Shown here one piece after another: positions 17,167 to 24,483 of a stretch of DNA of 64,000 nucleotides; positions within the stretch are counted from its first letter, which is position 1, and every line of letters begins with the position of its first letter. Both the position numbers and the translations under genes were made by a program. The stretch is from assembly GCA_049594615.1 (NCBI GenBank), contig JBMYJR010000001.1, positions 88,274 to 152,273 on the forward strand, given 5' to 3'. The notes under the pieces are model-generated. The model made no database searches and was not told where the DNA came from. It saw nothing but the letters and a program-made list of their open reading frames with translations. Source of the stretch: CAXPZW01 sp049594615 (GTDB lineage Bacteria; Bacteroidota; Bacteroidia; Flavobacteriales_D; Sanyastnellaceae).

Positions 17167-18123
17167 ATGAACCCATCACTGCAGCACGCGTGGTACACCC
17201 ATCCCTTGCCCGAACCGGTTTCGGCTTGGCTGGATGCACATGCCCCTACGCTGGTAGGATCGCACCGTTTGGGCGTCTACGGCGACGGGCTGCAAGTGCT
17301 CGCGGTCTATGACAAGTCAGACGCACTGGCTGCAGTGCAAGTGCTTTACCAAGCCCGCATCCGCGGCGTTATGAGTTTGAGCACACCGCCGTTTTGCCCG
17401 TGGACTGGCCCGTTCATCGCGCCCAAGTCCCAAAAGGCCGTGGCCGAATTGGGCGCGCGCAAACGCATACTGGAAGCCATCGCTTCAGCCCTCTTGGATC
17501 AAGGTAAACCGCTGATCAATGTGGTCATTGGCCCCGGATGGGAGGACCTCCAACCCCTGGTTTGGGCCGGATTCCAAGCCTCGCCCAAGTACACTTACCA
17601 CATCGACCTCACCCGGAGCGAGGACGACCTCTTGGCCGCCATGGACAGCAAACGCCGCAACCAGGTCAAAAAAGGTGCAGAAGCTGGTTACAAACTCCAA
17701 CCCGTTCCCCTCTCGGAATTGGCCCCCTTGGCCCGCACCCACCTGAAAAGCAAAAATGCCTTCCATGAACCCGAGGCATTTGCGGGCTTATTTGCCCTGG
17801 AAAAAAGCGGATTGGTAGGTCTGGGAGTGTTCAAGGGAGAAGAACTCCATTCGTGGTTCATCTTTCAACGAGATACCCACGCGGTCTACTACCTCTTCGG
17901 TGGCGCCGGAACGGCCGGCCGTGGCGACACCGGCAGCTGGGGCATGTGGGCGTGCATCTGCCATTTCAAACAAGCAGGCATCCCCCTCTTCGACTTCGAA
18001 GGCAGCATGATCCCCGAAATCGAACGCTACTTCCGCAGTTTTGGAGGAACGTTGGTCACCCATTTTGCCATCGAGAAGAAAAGCACGTTGCAGAAGGCCG
18101 TGAGTCGGATTTTGAAACGATGA
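17167..18123 (+). CDS. FemAB/GNAT-like acyltransferase
   Basis: 318 aa. The centre has the aminoacyl/acetyl-transferase pattern (LLAAMDSKRRNQVKKGAEAGYKL, then LGVFKGEELHSWFIFQRD and AVYYLFGGAG), as in PF13480-type FemAB-like proteins that modify cell-surface sugars or peptides. LFDFEGSMIPEIERYFRSFGG near the C-terminus is strongly family-like. It is divergent from the flippase operon, so it may modify the same glycan. Substrate and acyl donor are unknown. Confidence 0.7.
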   Translation: MNPSLQHAWYTHPLPEPVSAWLDAHAPTLVGSHRLGVYGDGLQVLAVYDKSDALAAVQVLYQARIRGVMSLSTPPFCPWTGPFIAPKSQKAVAELGARKRILEAIASALLDQGKPLINVVIGPGWEDLQPLVWAGFQASPKYTYHIDLTRSEDDLLAAMDSKRRNQVKKGAEAGYKLQPVPLSELAPLARTHLKSKNAFHEPEAFAGLFALEKSGLVGLGVFKGEELHSWFIFQRDTHAVYYLFGGAGTAGRGDTGSWGMWACICHFKQAGIPLFDFEGSMIPEIERYFRSFGGTLVTHFAIEKKSTLQKAVSRILKR

Positions 18124-18142
18124 ATGGGAGAGGGGGAGTTAA

Positions 18143-18311
18143 AAGTGTAAAGTGAAGAGTGAGGAGTCGGAAGTTGCAGGTGAGGGCCTTGCAGATGGTT
18201 GATGGATCGGAGTGCACGAGCAATGTGTTGCTCTTTGCAGGGGATGCTTGCCGCTGCACGGCGTCGCTGACGTTTATCTGAGTCCAAACCTTCGCTGTTC
18301 ACTTTACACTT
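18143..18311. repeat. Intergenic element bounded by a 14-bp inverted repeat
   Basis: AAGTGTAAAGTGAA (18143-18156) and its exact reverse complement TTCACTTTACACTT (18298-18311) bracket 141 nt in the spacer between two convergent genes. The ends belong to the same CACTTTTCACT-type simple sequence seen at 10291 and 11365. There is no open frame inside. Confidence 0.55.
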
Positions 18312-18327
18312 CAAACTCCCATGTTCC

Positions 18328-20109
18328 TCAGACCTCCAGTCCAATCACAAGGATGTCGTCCACCTGCTCGGTGCGGCCTTTCCAGTCTTGGAACCTGGTT
18401 TTGAGTTCCATTTCCTGATCAATGAGGGACATGTCTTGGAACTCGGTGAGCATTTGGGTGAAGCGCTTCTTGGTGAACTTCTTGTCGCGTTCGCCGCCGA
18501 ATTGGTCGTAATAGCCGTCGGTGGTCATGTAGATGCGGTCGCCCTTTTGCAAGGGGATGATGTGCTCGGTGAAGCGCTTGTCGTCCACCTTGAAGGTTCC
18601 GCCGATGGCCTGGCGTTCGCCTTTGAAGATGGTCAGCTCGCCGTCGCGGATGAAGTAGAGGTTATGGAACGCGCCTGAGAAGCGCATTTCCATTGCGTCA
18701 AAATCAAAGTGGCACATGCTCATGTCCATGCCGGTGGACACGTTGGTATCGGTCTCGTGTTGCTTCATCTCGCGGATCACCAGATCGTCGATGCCGTTCA
18801 TGATGTCCGCGGTAGAGGAGGTTTGCTTGTCGATCACAACCTGGCTCAAGAAGTTTGAACCGTTCATGCTCATGAAGGCCCCCGGCACGCCGTGTCCAGT
18901 GCAATCCACCGCTGCAATCCAGCAGGCATTGCCCTTTTGATAGTGCCAGTAGAAGTCGCCTGAGACGATGTCCTTGGGGCGCCAGCACACGAAGGATTGT
19001 GCGAAGCTCTCTTGGATCACCGAGCGCGAAGGCAGCATCAATTGTTGGATGTGCTTGGCGGCGATGATGGACTCGGTCATGTGCAAGAAGTTGGTGCGCA
19101 TCACCTCGGTCATGTGTTCGCGTTCCTCGGCTTGTTGACGCATCACTTGGTTGGCCTTGGTGAGGTCTTGGGTGCGCTCGCGAATGATGTTTTCCATTTG
19201 AGTGAGCACCTTGTTCAGGCGCTGCTCTGAACGCTTGAGGTCGGTGATATCTGTCACGTTCACAACATAGTGGCCGGGCTTGTCTGGGGAGGAGGTGAAG
19301 CGGATTTGGGCAAACAAACGTGCTCCTCCAAAATCACGCATCTCTAGTTTTTCTTGGAATTGACGGTGATCGTTGACCAGTGCATTCAGCATGTGACGCA
19401 TGGCCATAGTTTCTTCTTGGATGAAGAAGGTGGACCAATGGGCTTGCAATTCCTGGACATTGCGGACACCAAAGAGGGCCAGGAAGGCTTGGTTACAATG
19501 TTCAAAATCGAGGTAAGACCAGAGTTCTTTGAGAGTGTCCAAGGACAACCCGCGCAAACGCGGGTAACGTTCTTTGATGTCATCGGGTTTGCGGAAGGTG
19601 ACCTCACACAACGGAACGCCGGCGTGGTGGAAGATTTGGGTGAAGCGGTTCTCGGTTTCCACCAAGTTGAGCTTCAGGTTGCGGCTGGTGTTGAGCCCGT
19701 GGCGCTTGACCAAGGCGTTGTTGACCGCCACGCCCAATCGCATGAGCGAGGACTTGACCACGTAGTCGTCCACGCCTTCTTTGATGGTGTTGAGCAGGGT
19801 TTCTTCCGGGAGCTGGCCGGTGACCAGTATGAAGGGAATCTCCAGCCCTTTTTGTTGGACCAGCTGCAGGGCCTCCAGGCCTGTGAACATCGGCAGGGCG
19901 TAATCGGCAATGATTACGTCCGGCGCGCGTTCAGCTAGAGCCTGGATGAAGCCTGCGCGGTCTTTGACGTGGCGCACGGACCAGGAAGGGAATTCCGAGT
20001 GGATCTCGTGGCACATCAGGTCTGCGTCGAGTTGGTAGTCCTCGAGCAGCAGGATGGAGATGCTTTGCTCGGCGAAGGTTACGCCGGCGGGGTGTGCTGT
20101 GGTGCTCAT
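18328..20109 (-). CDS. Response regulator with PAS-like region and SpoIIE/PP2C serine phosphatase output
   Basis: 593 aa from ATG 20109. The receiver domain (about 17-130) has phosphoacceptor Asp69 in IIADYALPMFTG; a PAS-like segment (about 160-300) ends VVNVTDITDLKRSEQR, followed by a coiled coil (about 300-360) and an RsbU/SpoIIE phosphatase domain (about 390-593) with VSGDFYW, AAVDCTGHGVPGAFMSM and DDILVIG. Phosphorylation of Asp69 would switch dephosphorylation of an anti-sigma antagonist or similar protein. No anti-sigma partner lies nearby. It is the last gene of the signalling cluster, 94 nt beyond a NarL-type regulator. Confidence 0.9.
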   Translation of the reverse strand: MSTTAHPAGVTFAEQSISILLLEDYQLDADLMCHEIHSEFPSWSVRHVKDRAGFIQALAERAPDVIIADYALPMFTGLEALQLVQQKGLEIPFILVTGQLPEETLLNTIKEGVDDYVVKSSLMRLGVAVNNALVKRHGLNTSRNLKLNLVETENRFTQIFHHAGVPLCEVTFRKPDDIKERYPRLRGLSLDTLKELWSYLDFEHCNQAFLALFGVRNVQELQAHWSTFFIQEETMAMRHMLNALVNDHRQFQEKLEMRDFGGARLFAQIRFTSSPDKPGHYVVNVTDITDLKRSEQRLNKVLTQMENIIRERTQDLTKANQVMRQQAEEREHMTEVMRTNFLHMTESIIAAKHIQQLMLPSRSVIQESFAQSFVCWRPKDIVSGDFYWHYQKGNACWIAAVDCTGHGVPGAFMSMNGSNFLSQVVIDKQTSSTADIMNGIDDLVIREMKQHETDTNVSTGMDMSMCHFDFDAMEMRFSGAFHNLYFIRDGELTIFKGERQAIGGTFKVDDKRFTEHIIPLQKGDRIYMTTDGYYDQFGGERDKKFTKKRFTQMLTEFQDMSLIDQEMELKTRFQDWKGRTEQVDDILVIGLEV

Positions 20110-20203
20110 GTAAGCCGCTATTGTCTTTTCAGTCAATGCAGTTGATAACGTGCAGGTTGAGCCGTTCAGAGTAGTACTCCAAAGATGGGAACTTAACCTT
20201 GGG

Positions 20204-20851
20204 TTACAGTTGAGCGGTTGGCGACAAATTGTGTAGGAGAATGTACTTGATCATGTCCGAGTTGTTCTCCATGTTCATCTTTTGCAGGATGCGCGAACGG
20301 TAGGTGGAGATGGTCTTGGCGCTCAGTTTCAGCTGGTCGGCAATCACATTGTTGGCCTTGCCTTCGCCAATGGCCAAGAACACTTCGTACTCGCGGTCAC
20401 TGAGGAGTTTGTGCGGCAGATCTTGGTTCTTGTTGTTCATCTCGCGGTACAACAACTTGGTGATTTCTGGGCTGAGGTATTCGCCGCCGTCGTGGATGGA
20501 GCGGACGGCATCCACCAACACTTCGGGCTCAGAATCTTTGTGCAGGTAGCCGCTCGCACCGGCCTTCAGCATGCGGATGGCAAACTGGTCCTCGGGGTAC
20601 ATGCTGAGCACCAGTACTTTCATGTCTGGGTAGAAAACCTTGATTTGCTTCAGCACTTCCAACCCACTTCGGCCAGGCAAAGACACGTCAAGGATAATCA
20701 AATCGGGTTGCACCTTGCGCAGGCGCTGAAGCAGTTCCTCACCCGAAGAAATGTCATCGGCCAAAATGTTGATGTCGGGGTAGCTCGAGAGGAGTTGACG
20801 CAGTCCTTGGCGGACAATCTTGTGGTCATCGCAGATAACAATATCAATCAT
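20204..20851 (-). CDS. NarL/LuxR-type response regulator (first paralogue)
   Basis: 215 aa from ATG 20851. The receiver (1-120) has DD at 8-9, phosphoacceptor Asp55 in LIILDVSLPGRSG and the Lys in GYLHKD; the LuxR helix-turn-helix (about 145-205) reads LSDREYEVFLAIGEGKANNVIADQL-type and SAKTISTYRSRI. It is highly similar to the next regulator at 20980-21618, so the pair arose by tandem duplication. It has its own -7 element and an upstream palindromic site, unlike the paralogue, which is translationally coupled to the kinase. The kinase partner is probably the adjacent one. Confidence 0.93.
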   Translation of the reverse strand: MIDIVICDDHKIVRQGLRQLLSSYPDINILADDISSGEELLQRLRKVQPDLIILDVSLPGRSGLEVLKQIKVFYPDMKVLVLSMYPEDQFAIRMLKAGASGYLHKDSEPEVLVDAVRSIHDGGEYLSPEITKLLYREMNNKNQDLPHKLLSDREYEVFLAIGEGKANNVIADQLKLSAKTISTYRSRILQKMNMENNSDMIKYILLHNLSPTAQL

Positions 20852-20878
20852 AGCTCGTGGTTTTCGAATTGTTTCCGA

Positions 20879-20886
20879 CAAAGGTA
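20879..20886 (-). promoter_or_regulatory. -7 element for the first NarL-type regulator
   Basis: On the minus strand this reads TACCTTTG. The predicted start of transcription is close to 20872, about 20 nt before ATG 20851. No good -33 TTG is present, as expected of a promoter needing an activator. Confidence 0.55.
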
Positions 20887-20930
20887 TGATGAGGGTCCTG
20901 TCAGCGCGTTAGGATTGCATCCCTTGATCA

Positions 20931-20958
20931 TGTAGGTGAATTCCTACACGCGTGTAGG
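20931..20958. promoter_or_regulatory. Palindromic operator candidate (three TGTAGG/CCTACA half-sites)
   Basis: TGTAGG (20931-20936), a 6-nt spacer, then a perfect 16-bp palindrome CCTACACGCGTGTAGG (20943-20958). It lies about 60-85 nt upstream of the predicted transcription start, in the spacer between the two response-regulator genes. The position fits an activator site for a NarL-type dimer. Binding is inferred. Confidence 0.5.
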
Positions 20959-20979
20959 GCTCGAACAGGGGCGGGGTGC

Positions 20980-21618
20980 CTAGTTGTTGTACGCCAACTC
21001 GTGGATCATGATGTACTTCACCAGATCCGAGTTGTTGTCCAGCGCCATCTTTTCCAGGATGCGCGAGCGGTAGGTAGAAATGGTCTTGACCGAGAGCGAC
21101 AGCTGCCGGGCGATGTCGCTGATGGATTTGCCTTCGCCGATGTAGAGCATCACTTCAAACTCGCGGTCGGAAAGTGTGGTGTGGGGCAGTTCCGATGCAT
21201 TGCTGTGCATCTGTCGGTAGAGCAGCTGTGAGATTGTGGGACTCAGGTATTCGCCGCCTTGGGCGATGGTGGTGAGTGCCTCGTGCAGCACATCGGGGGC
21301 AGAGTCTTTGTGGAGGTACCCGCTGGCACCTGCTTTGAGCATGCGGATGGCAAACTGGTCTTCAGGGAACATGCTGAGCACCAACACGCGGATCTCCGGA
21401 TAGCTGGCACGGATTTGCTTGATGACTTCGAGTCCACTGCGACCGGGCAGGGACACGTCCAAGATGAGCAGTTCGGTTTCGTTTTTACGCAAGACTTGCA
21501 ACAGGGCTTCGGCGCTTTCCGCCTCGCCAACCACATCAAACTCCGGGAAGACGCCCACAATTTGCTTGAGGCCTTCGCGGACGATTTTGTGGTCGTCGCA
21601 AATGATGATTCGGGTCAT
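20980..21618 (-). CDS. NarL/LuxR-type response regulator (second paralogue)
   Basis: 212 aa. The receiver has Asp54 as phosphoacceptor in LLILDVSLPGRSG and the conserved GYLHKD; the LuxR helix-turn-helix (about 143-203) includes LSDREFEVMLYIGEGKSISDI and LSVKTISTYRSRI. The start ATG overlaps the stop of the upstream kinase by 4 nt, so kinase and regulator are made together as a cognate pair. Its stop lies just before the palindromic site, which it might occupy to control the paralogue at 20204-20851. Confidence 0.94.
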   Translation of the reverse strand: MTRIIICDDHKIVREGLKQIVGVFPEFDVVGEAESAEALLQVLRKNETELLILDVSLPGRSGLEVIKQIRASYPEIRVLVLSMFPEDQFAIRMLKAGASGYLHKDSAPDVLHEALTTIAQGGEYLSPTISQLLYRQMHSNASELPHTTLSDREFEVMLYIGEGKSISDIARQLSLSVKTISTYRSRILEKMALDNNSDLVKYIMIHELAYNN

Positions 21619-23126
21619 GTTGTTTCAGTTGTCAGTTCGGGCGACGGGATGCGAATGCTGATCCGCGTTCCTTCGCCCGGAGTGCCCTGAATATCCAAGG
21701 AGCCTTCCCAGGCCCGCAGGCGTTCCCCGATGCCGAACAAGCCCAGTGATTTGGACTGCTTGGCTTTTTCAAGGTCGATGCCTACGCCGTTGTCGCGGAT
21801 CTCCAACGTCAAGTCGCCATCGGCGTAGTCCAACTTCACCCAGGCTTGACTGGCTTGGGCGTGTCGGTTGATGTTGGTCAGGGCTTCCTGTACAATCCGA
21901 TACAAGGTAGTTGAAAGTTCTTTACCCGCTGTTTCTAACGCGGGGTTAACTTCCAACTCGCATACGGTCTGGTGATTTTTGTTGTGCATGTCCACATGCC
22001 ACTCCAAGGCGGGCACAAGGCCAATGTTGTCCAGCACCACCGGACGCAGTTCATGTGCGATGCGGCGCACGGTTTGAATGGTCTGGGTGTTGAGGTCAAT
22101 CAGGTCGGCGAGTTTTTCCAGCACCCCTTCACGGTCCCAGCCTTCTTCCATGTCTTTGATGCTCTTCTGCACCCAGTAGAGTCCCAATTTCGCCGCGGTC
22201 AATTCCTGGCCCAGTTGGTCGTGGATCTCCATGGAAATGCGCTTCTTCTCTTCATCGCGAATGGTCTCCAAGTGCTGGGAGAGCTGGTGCAAACGGTTGT
22301 TGACCTCGTAGAGCGCTTGCTCGTTTTGCTTTTGATGGGTGATGTCGGTGGCCACCAGGATGACTCCTTCGGTTTGGCCGTTCTGACCCAAGGGTCCCAT
22401 GCCAACGTGCCACCATTGGTTGATCTGGTCGCCGTCTTGATCTCCGATCTCCAAGGTACGCGAGGCTTTTTGTGCCCAGCAGATGCCCAACTCCAACATG
22501 AGCTGGTCTTCGTGACCGGGAAAGAGCTCGATGATTTTCATGCCCACCAAATCGTGGGGCAGCTGTCCCGAAAATTGGCGGTTGGCATAGTCGATGATGC
22601 CGTTGCGGTCCACGCGGAAAATCAGGTTGGGAGCGTTTTCGGCCAGCACCCGAAAGTTTTCTTCGCTTTGGCGCAGATTGGTGGTGGCCCGCTCTTTTTC
22701 CACCAGGTTGATCTTGTTCTCCAGCGCGTTGCTGATGGCGCTGGCCACACGGGTCAAGTCGTCCTTGAGCAAATAGTCGTCGGCGCCGGCTTTGAGGCAG
22801 GCCACCGCAGTTTCTTCGTTCACCCGACCGGTGCAAATCACAAAGGGGATGAACGCGTCGTGTTCACGCACAAAGGAGAGCGCTTCAATTCCCGTGTAGT
22901 CCGGCAAGTTGTAATCGCTGACTACCAGGTGAGGTTGGAGGGTGATGAACATCTCCTCAAACGCATCGCGCGAGGCGGCGTGGTGCACCTCGGTGGGGCG
23001 TTCCAATCGGCGCAGGTGGAGCATGAGCAGCTCGGCATCGCTGGGGCGATCTTCCAGCAAGAGAATCACCAAAGTGGCGTTTGCCGCGGGCACGCGGTCT
23101 TGGAAAGTAGGTAGCGGTTCAAGCAT
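21615..23126 (-). CDS. Hybrid histidine kinase: REC-PAS-HisKA_3-HATPase
   Basis: 503 aa. The N-terminal receiver (about 18-135, Asp71 in VVSDYNLPDYTG) precedes a PAS domain (about 155-275), a HisKA_3 dimerisation helix with His302 in MEIHDQLGQELTAAK, and a HATPase_c domain (YRIVQEALTNINRHAQ, DNGVGID, SLGLFGIGERL). HisKA_3 kinases pair with NarL-type regulators, and one is coupled directly downstream. The receiver at the N-terminus means the kinase is itself controlled by phosphorylation, possibly by a phosphorelay with the lone receiver encoded 2 nt upstream. There are no membrane segments, so it is cytoplasmic. Confidence 0.94.
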   Translation of the reverse strand: MLEPLPTFQDRVPAANATLVILLLEDRPSDAELLMLHLRRLERPTEVHHAASRDAFEEMFITLQPHLVVSDYNLPDYTGIEALSFVREHDAFIPFVICTGRVNEETAVACLKAGADDYLLKDDLTRVASAISNALENKINLVEKERATTNLRQSEENFRVLAENAPNLIFRVDRNGIIDYANRQFSGQLPHDLVGMKIIELFPGHEDQLMLELGICWAQKASRTLEIGDQDGDQINQWWHVGMGPLGQNGQTEGVILVATDITHQKQNEQALYEVNNRLHQLSQHLETIRDEEKKRISMEIHDQLGQELTAAKLGLYWVQKSIKDMEEGWDREGVLEKLADLIDLNTQTIQTVRRIAHELRPVVLDNIGLVPALEWHVDMHNKNHQTVCELEVNPALETAGKELSTTLYRIVQEALTNINRHAQASQAWVKLDYADGDLTLEIRDNGVGIDLEKAKQSKSLGLFGIGERLRAWEGSLDIQGTPGEGTRISIRIPSPELTTETT

Positions 23127-23128
23127 GC

Positions 23129-23578
23129 TCAGATCAGGGTTTGATTGTGCGTTTTCCAGTAATACACCGATTCGCTGAGGGCCACCGAGTGTTCGTGGAA
23201 ATTAATGGGTTTCACGATGTAGCTGTTGGCGCCTAGGTCGTAGGCGCGCTGGATGTCGGCCTCCACCGCAGAACTGCTGTGGATGACCACCGGCATGGTA
23301 CTGAATTCGGCGTGCTTTCGGATTTCTTCGAGGACCTCAAAACCGTTCAGTTTGGGCAGCTTCAAATCCAGCAGCACCAGCTTGAGCGGGGTCATCGAAC
23401 GCACCCCGGCATACGCACCTTTACCCATCAAAAAGTCAAGGGCCTCGGCGCCGTCGCGCACGAGAAACACATTTTCATCAATGCCCTTCTTTTTGAGGGC
23501 AATCAGGGTCAGTTCAGCGTCGTGAGGGTTGTCTTCAACCAGCAGTACTTCGGTATTCTGCGCAGCAGACATGGGCAT
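23129..23578 (-). CDS. Single-domain response regulator (Rcp1-like)
   Basis: 149 aa, one receiver domain only. EDN at about 15-17, phosphoacceptor Asp71 in LVLLDLKLPKLNGF, Ser/Thr in VIHSSS and Lys in NSYIVKPINF are all present. Such proteins carry phosphate between kinases or act by protein binding; they are typical partners of bacteriophytochrome-like or PAS kinases. Two nucleotides separate it from the hybrid kinase, so it heads that transcript. ATG 23572 is a possible alternative start. Confidence 0.93.
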   Translation of the reverse strand: MPMSAAQNTEVLLVEDNPHDAELTLIALKKKGIDENVFLVRDGAEALDFLMGKGAYAGVRSMTPLKLVLLDLKLPKLNGFEVLEEIRKHAEFSTMPVVIHSSSAVEADIQRAYDLGANSYIVKPINFHEHSVALSESVYYWKTHNQTLI

Positions 23579-23600
23579 TCAATCGTTCTTGTACTCGCAA

Positions 23601-23624
23601 AAAAAAGGGGCGAGCGCCCCTTTC
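23601..23624 (-). terminator. Rho-independent terminator after the secreted unknown
   Basis: The stem AAAGGGGCG / CGCCCCTTT has a tight loop and, on the minus strand, is followed by a run of T. It ends the 23648-24376 transcript and insulates the signalling cluster from it. Confidence 0.8.
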
Positions 23625-23647
23625 TCTGTAGGCATGTGTCTTACATT

Positions 23648-24376
23648 TTATCCTGCGATCATCTCGTAAGTGACCATAAATTCTTCGTTCTCTGAGAACA
23701 AGCCGTGTCCCAGTTCCAGCCACTTTCGTGCATCGCTGGTGCTGCCTTCACTGTCCAGCATGGTGGCGCAGTAAATCAGCGCGTCGCGCAGCAGGTCAGT
23801 TTGCGTCTCGGTCAGGGCGTTGCTAGCGCCTTCGTCCATCAGGGTTTCGGCGGTTTCAAAGCTCAGTTGTGCTTCGCGTGTACTCTTGGCCAAGTGTTCC
23901 ATGCACCCTTTCATGATCCACGCGCCCACATCGCTGTTGTCGAGCTTTGTGAGGTTCTTGTAATTGCCCTTGGCTTTGGTGTATTTCTCGCTGCCAATGT
24001 GGCCAAACGATTGGCTCATCACCTCGGTGCGCAAGTCGTCAAAGAACTCGATGTACTCGTCGTAGTACATGTTGCTCTTGTCCTTTTTGCGGTGCTTCAC
24101 CGCAAATTTGACCGACTCTTTGAAGGCCTTGGGGTATTTTTCTTGGAGATCTGGATCGTCGTCTTTCAACGAAATGGCCCGGTAGCCCATCGACATGTAG
24201 AGGTAGGGCATGGGATCCTTGCGGGTGTCATCATCGAGCGTGTAGCGTTCGGCTTTGAGCAGCAGTTTCTCATACTTCTCGTCCACCAAAAGTTCCAGGA
24301 GATCGGGATAATCTTGGGCGAATGAGGGCAGCATAAGGCCTGCAAACAGAAAGAGGAGTAGCGATTTTTTCATCAT
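23648..24376 (-). CDS. Secreted protein of unknown function, probably helical repeats
   Basis: 242 aa. A signal peptide (MMKKSLLLFLFAGLMLPSFAQ) is followed by a charged, helix-rich domain with tetratricopeptide-like spacing (YLYMSMGYRAISL, GAWIMKGCMEHLAKSTREAQLSFETAETL). No catalytic motif is visible and no named family is recognised. It is divergent from the helicase and is followed by its own terminator. Periplasmic location is likely, since there is no lipobox or T9SS tail. Confidence 0.72.
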   Translation of the reverse strand: MMKKSLLLFLFAGLMLPSFAQDYPDLLELLVDEKYEKLLLKAERYTLDDDTRKDPMPYLYMSMGYRAISLKDDDPDLQEKYPKAFKESVKFAVKHRKKDKSNMYYDEYIEFFDDLRTEVMSQSFGHIGSEKYTKAKGNYKNLTKLDNSDVGAWIMKGCMEHLAKSTREAQLSFETAETLMDEGASNALTETQTDLLRDALIYCATMLDSEGSTSDARKWLELGHGLFSENEEFMVTYEMIAG

Positions 24377-24483
24377 AATCTGAGTTGGCGTGATCCGAGA
24401 TATACAAAACTGGTGCCTAAATCAAAGTTAACACTTGAATTCCAAGAATCATTCTTCAATCTGACTTGTTATAATCGCCGCTG

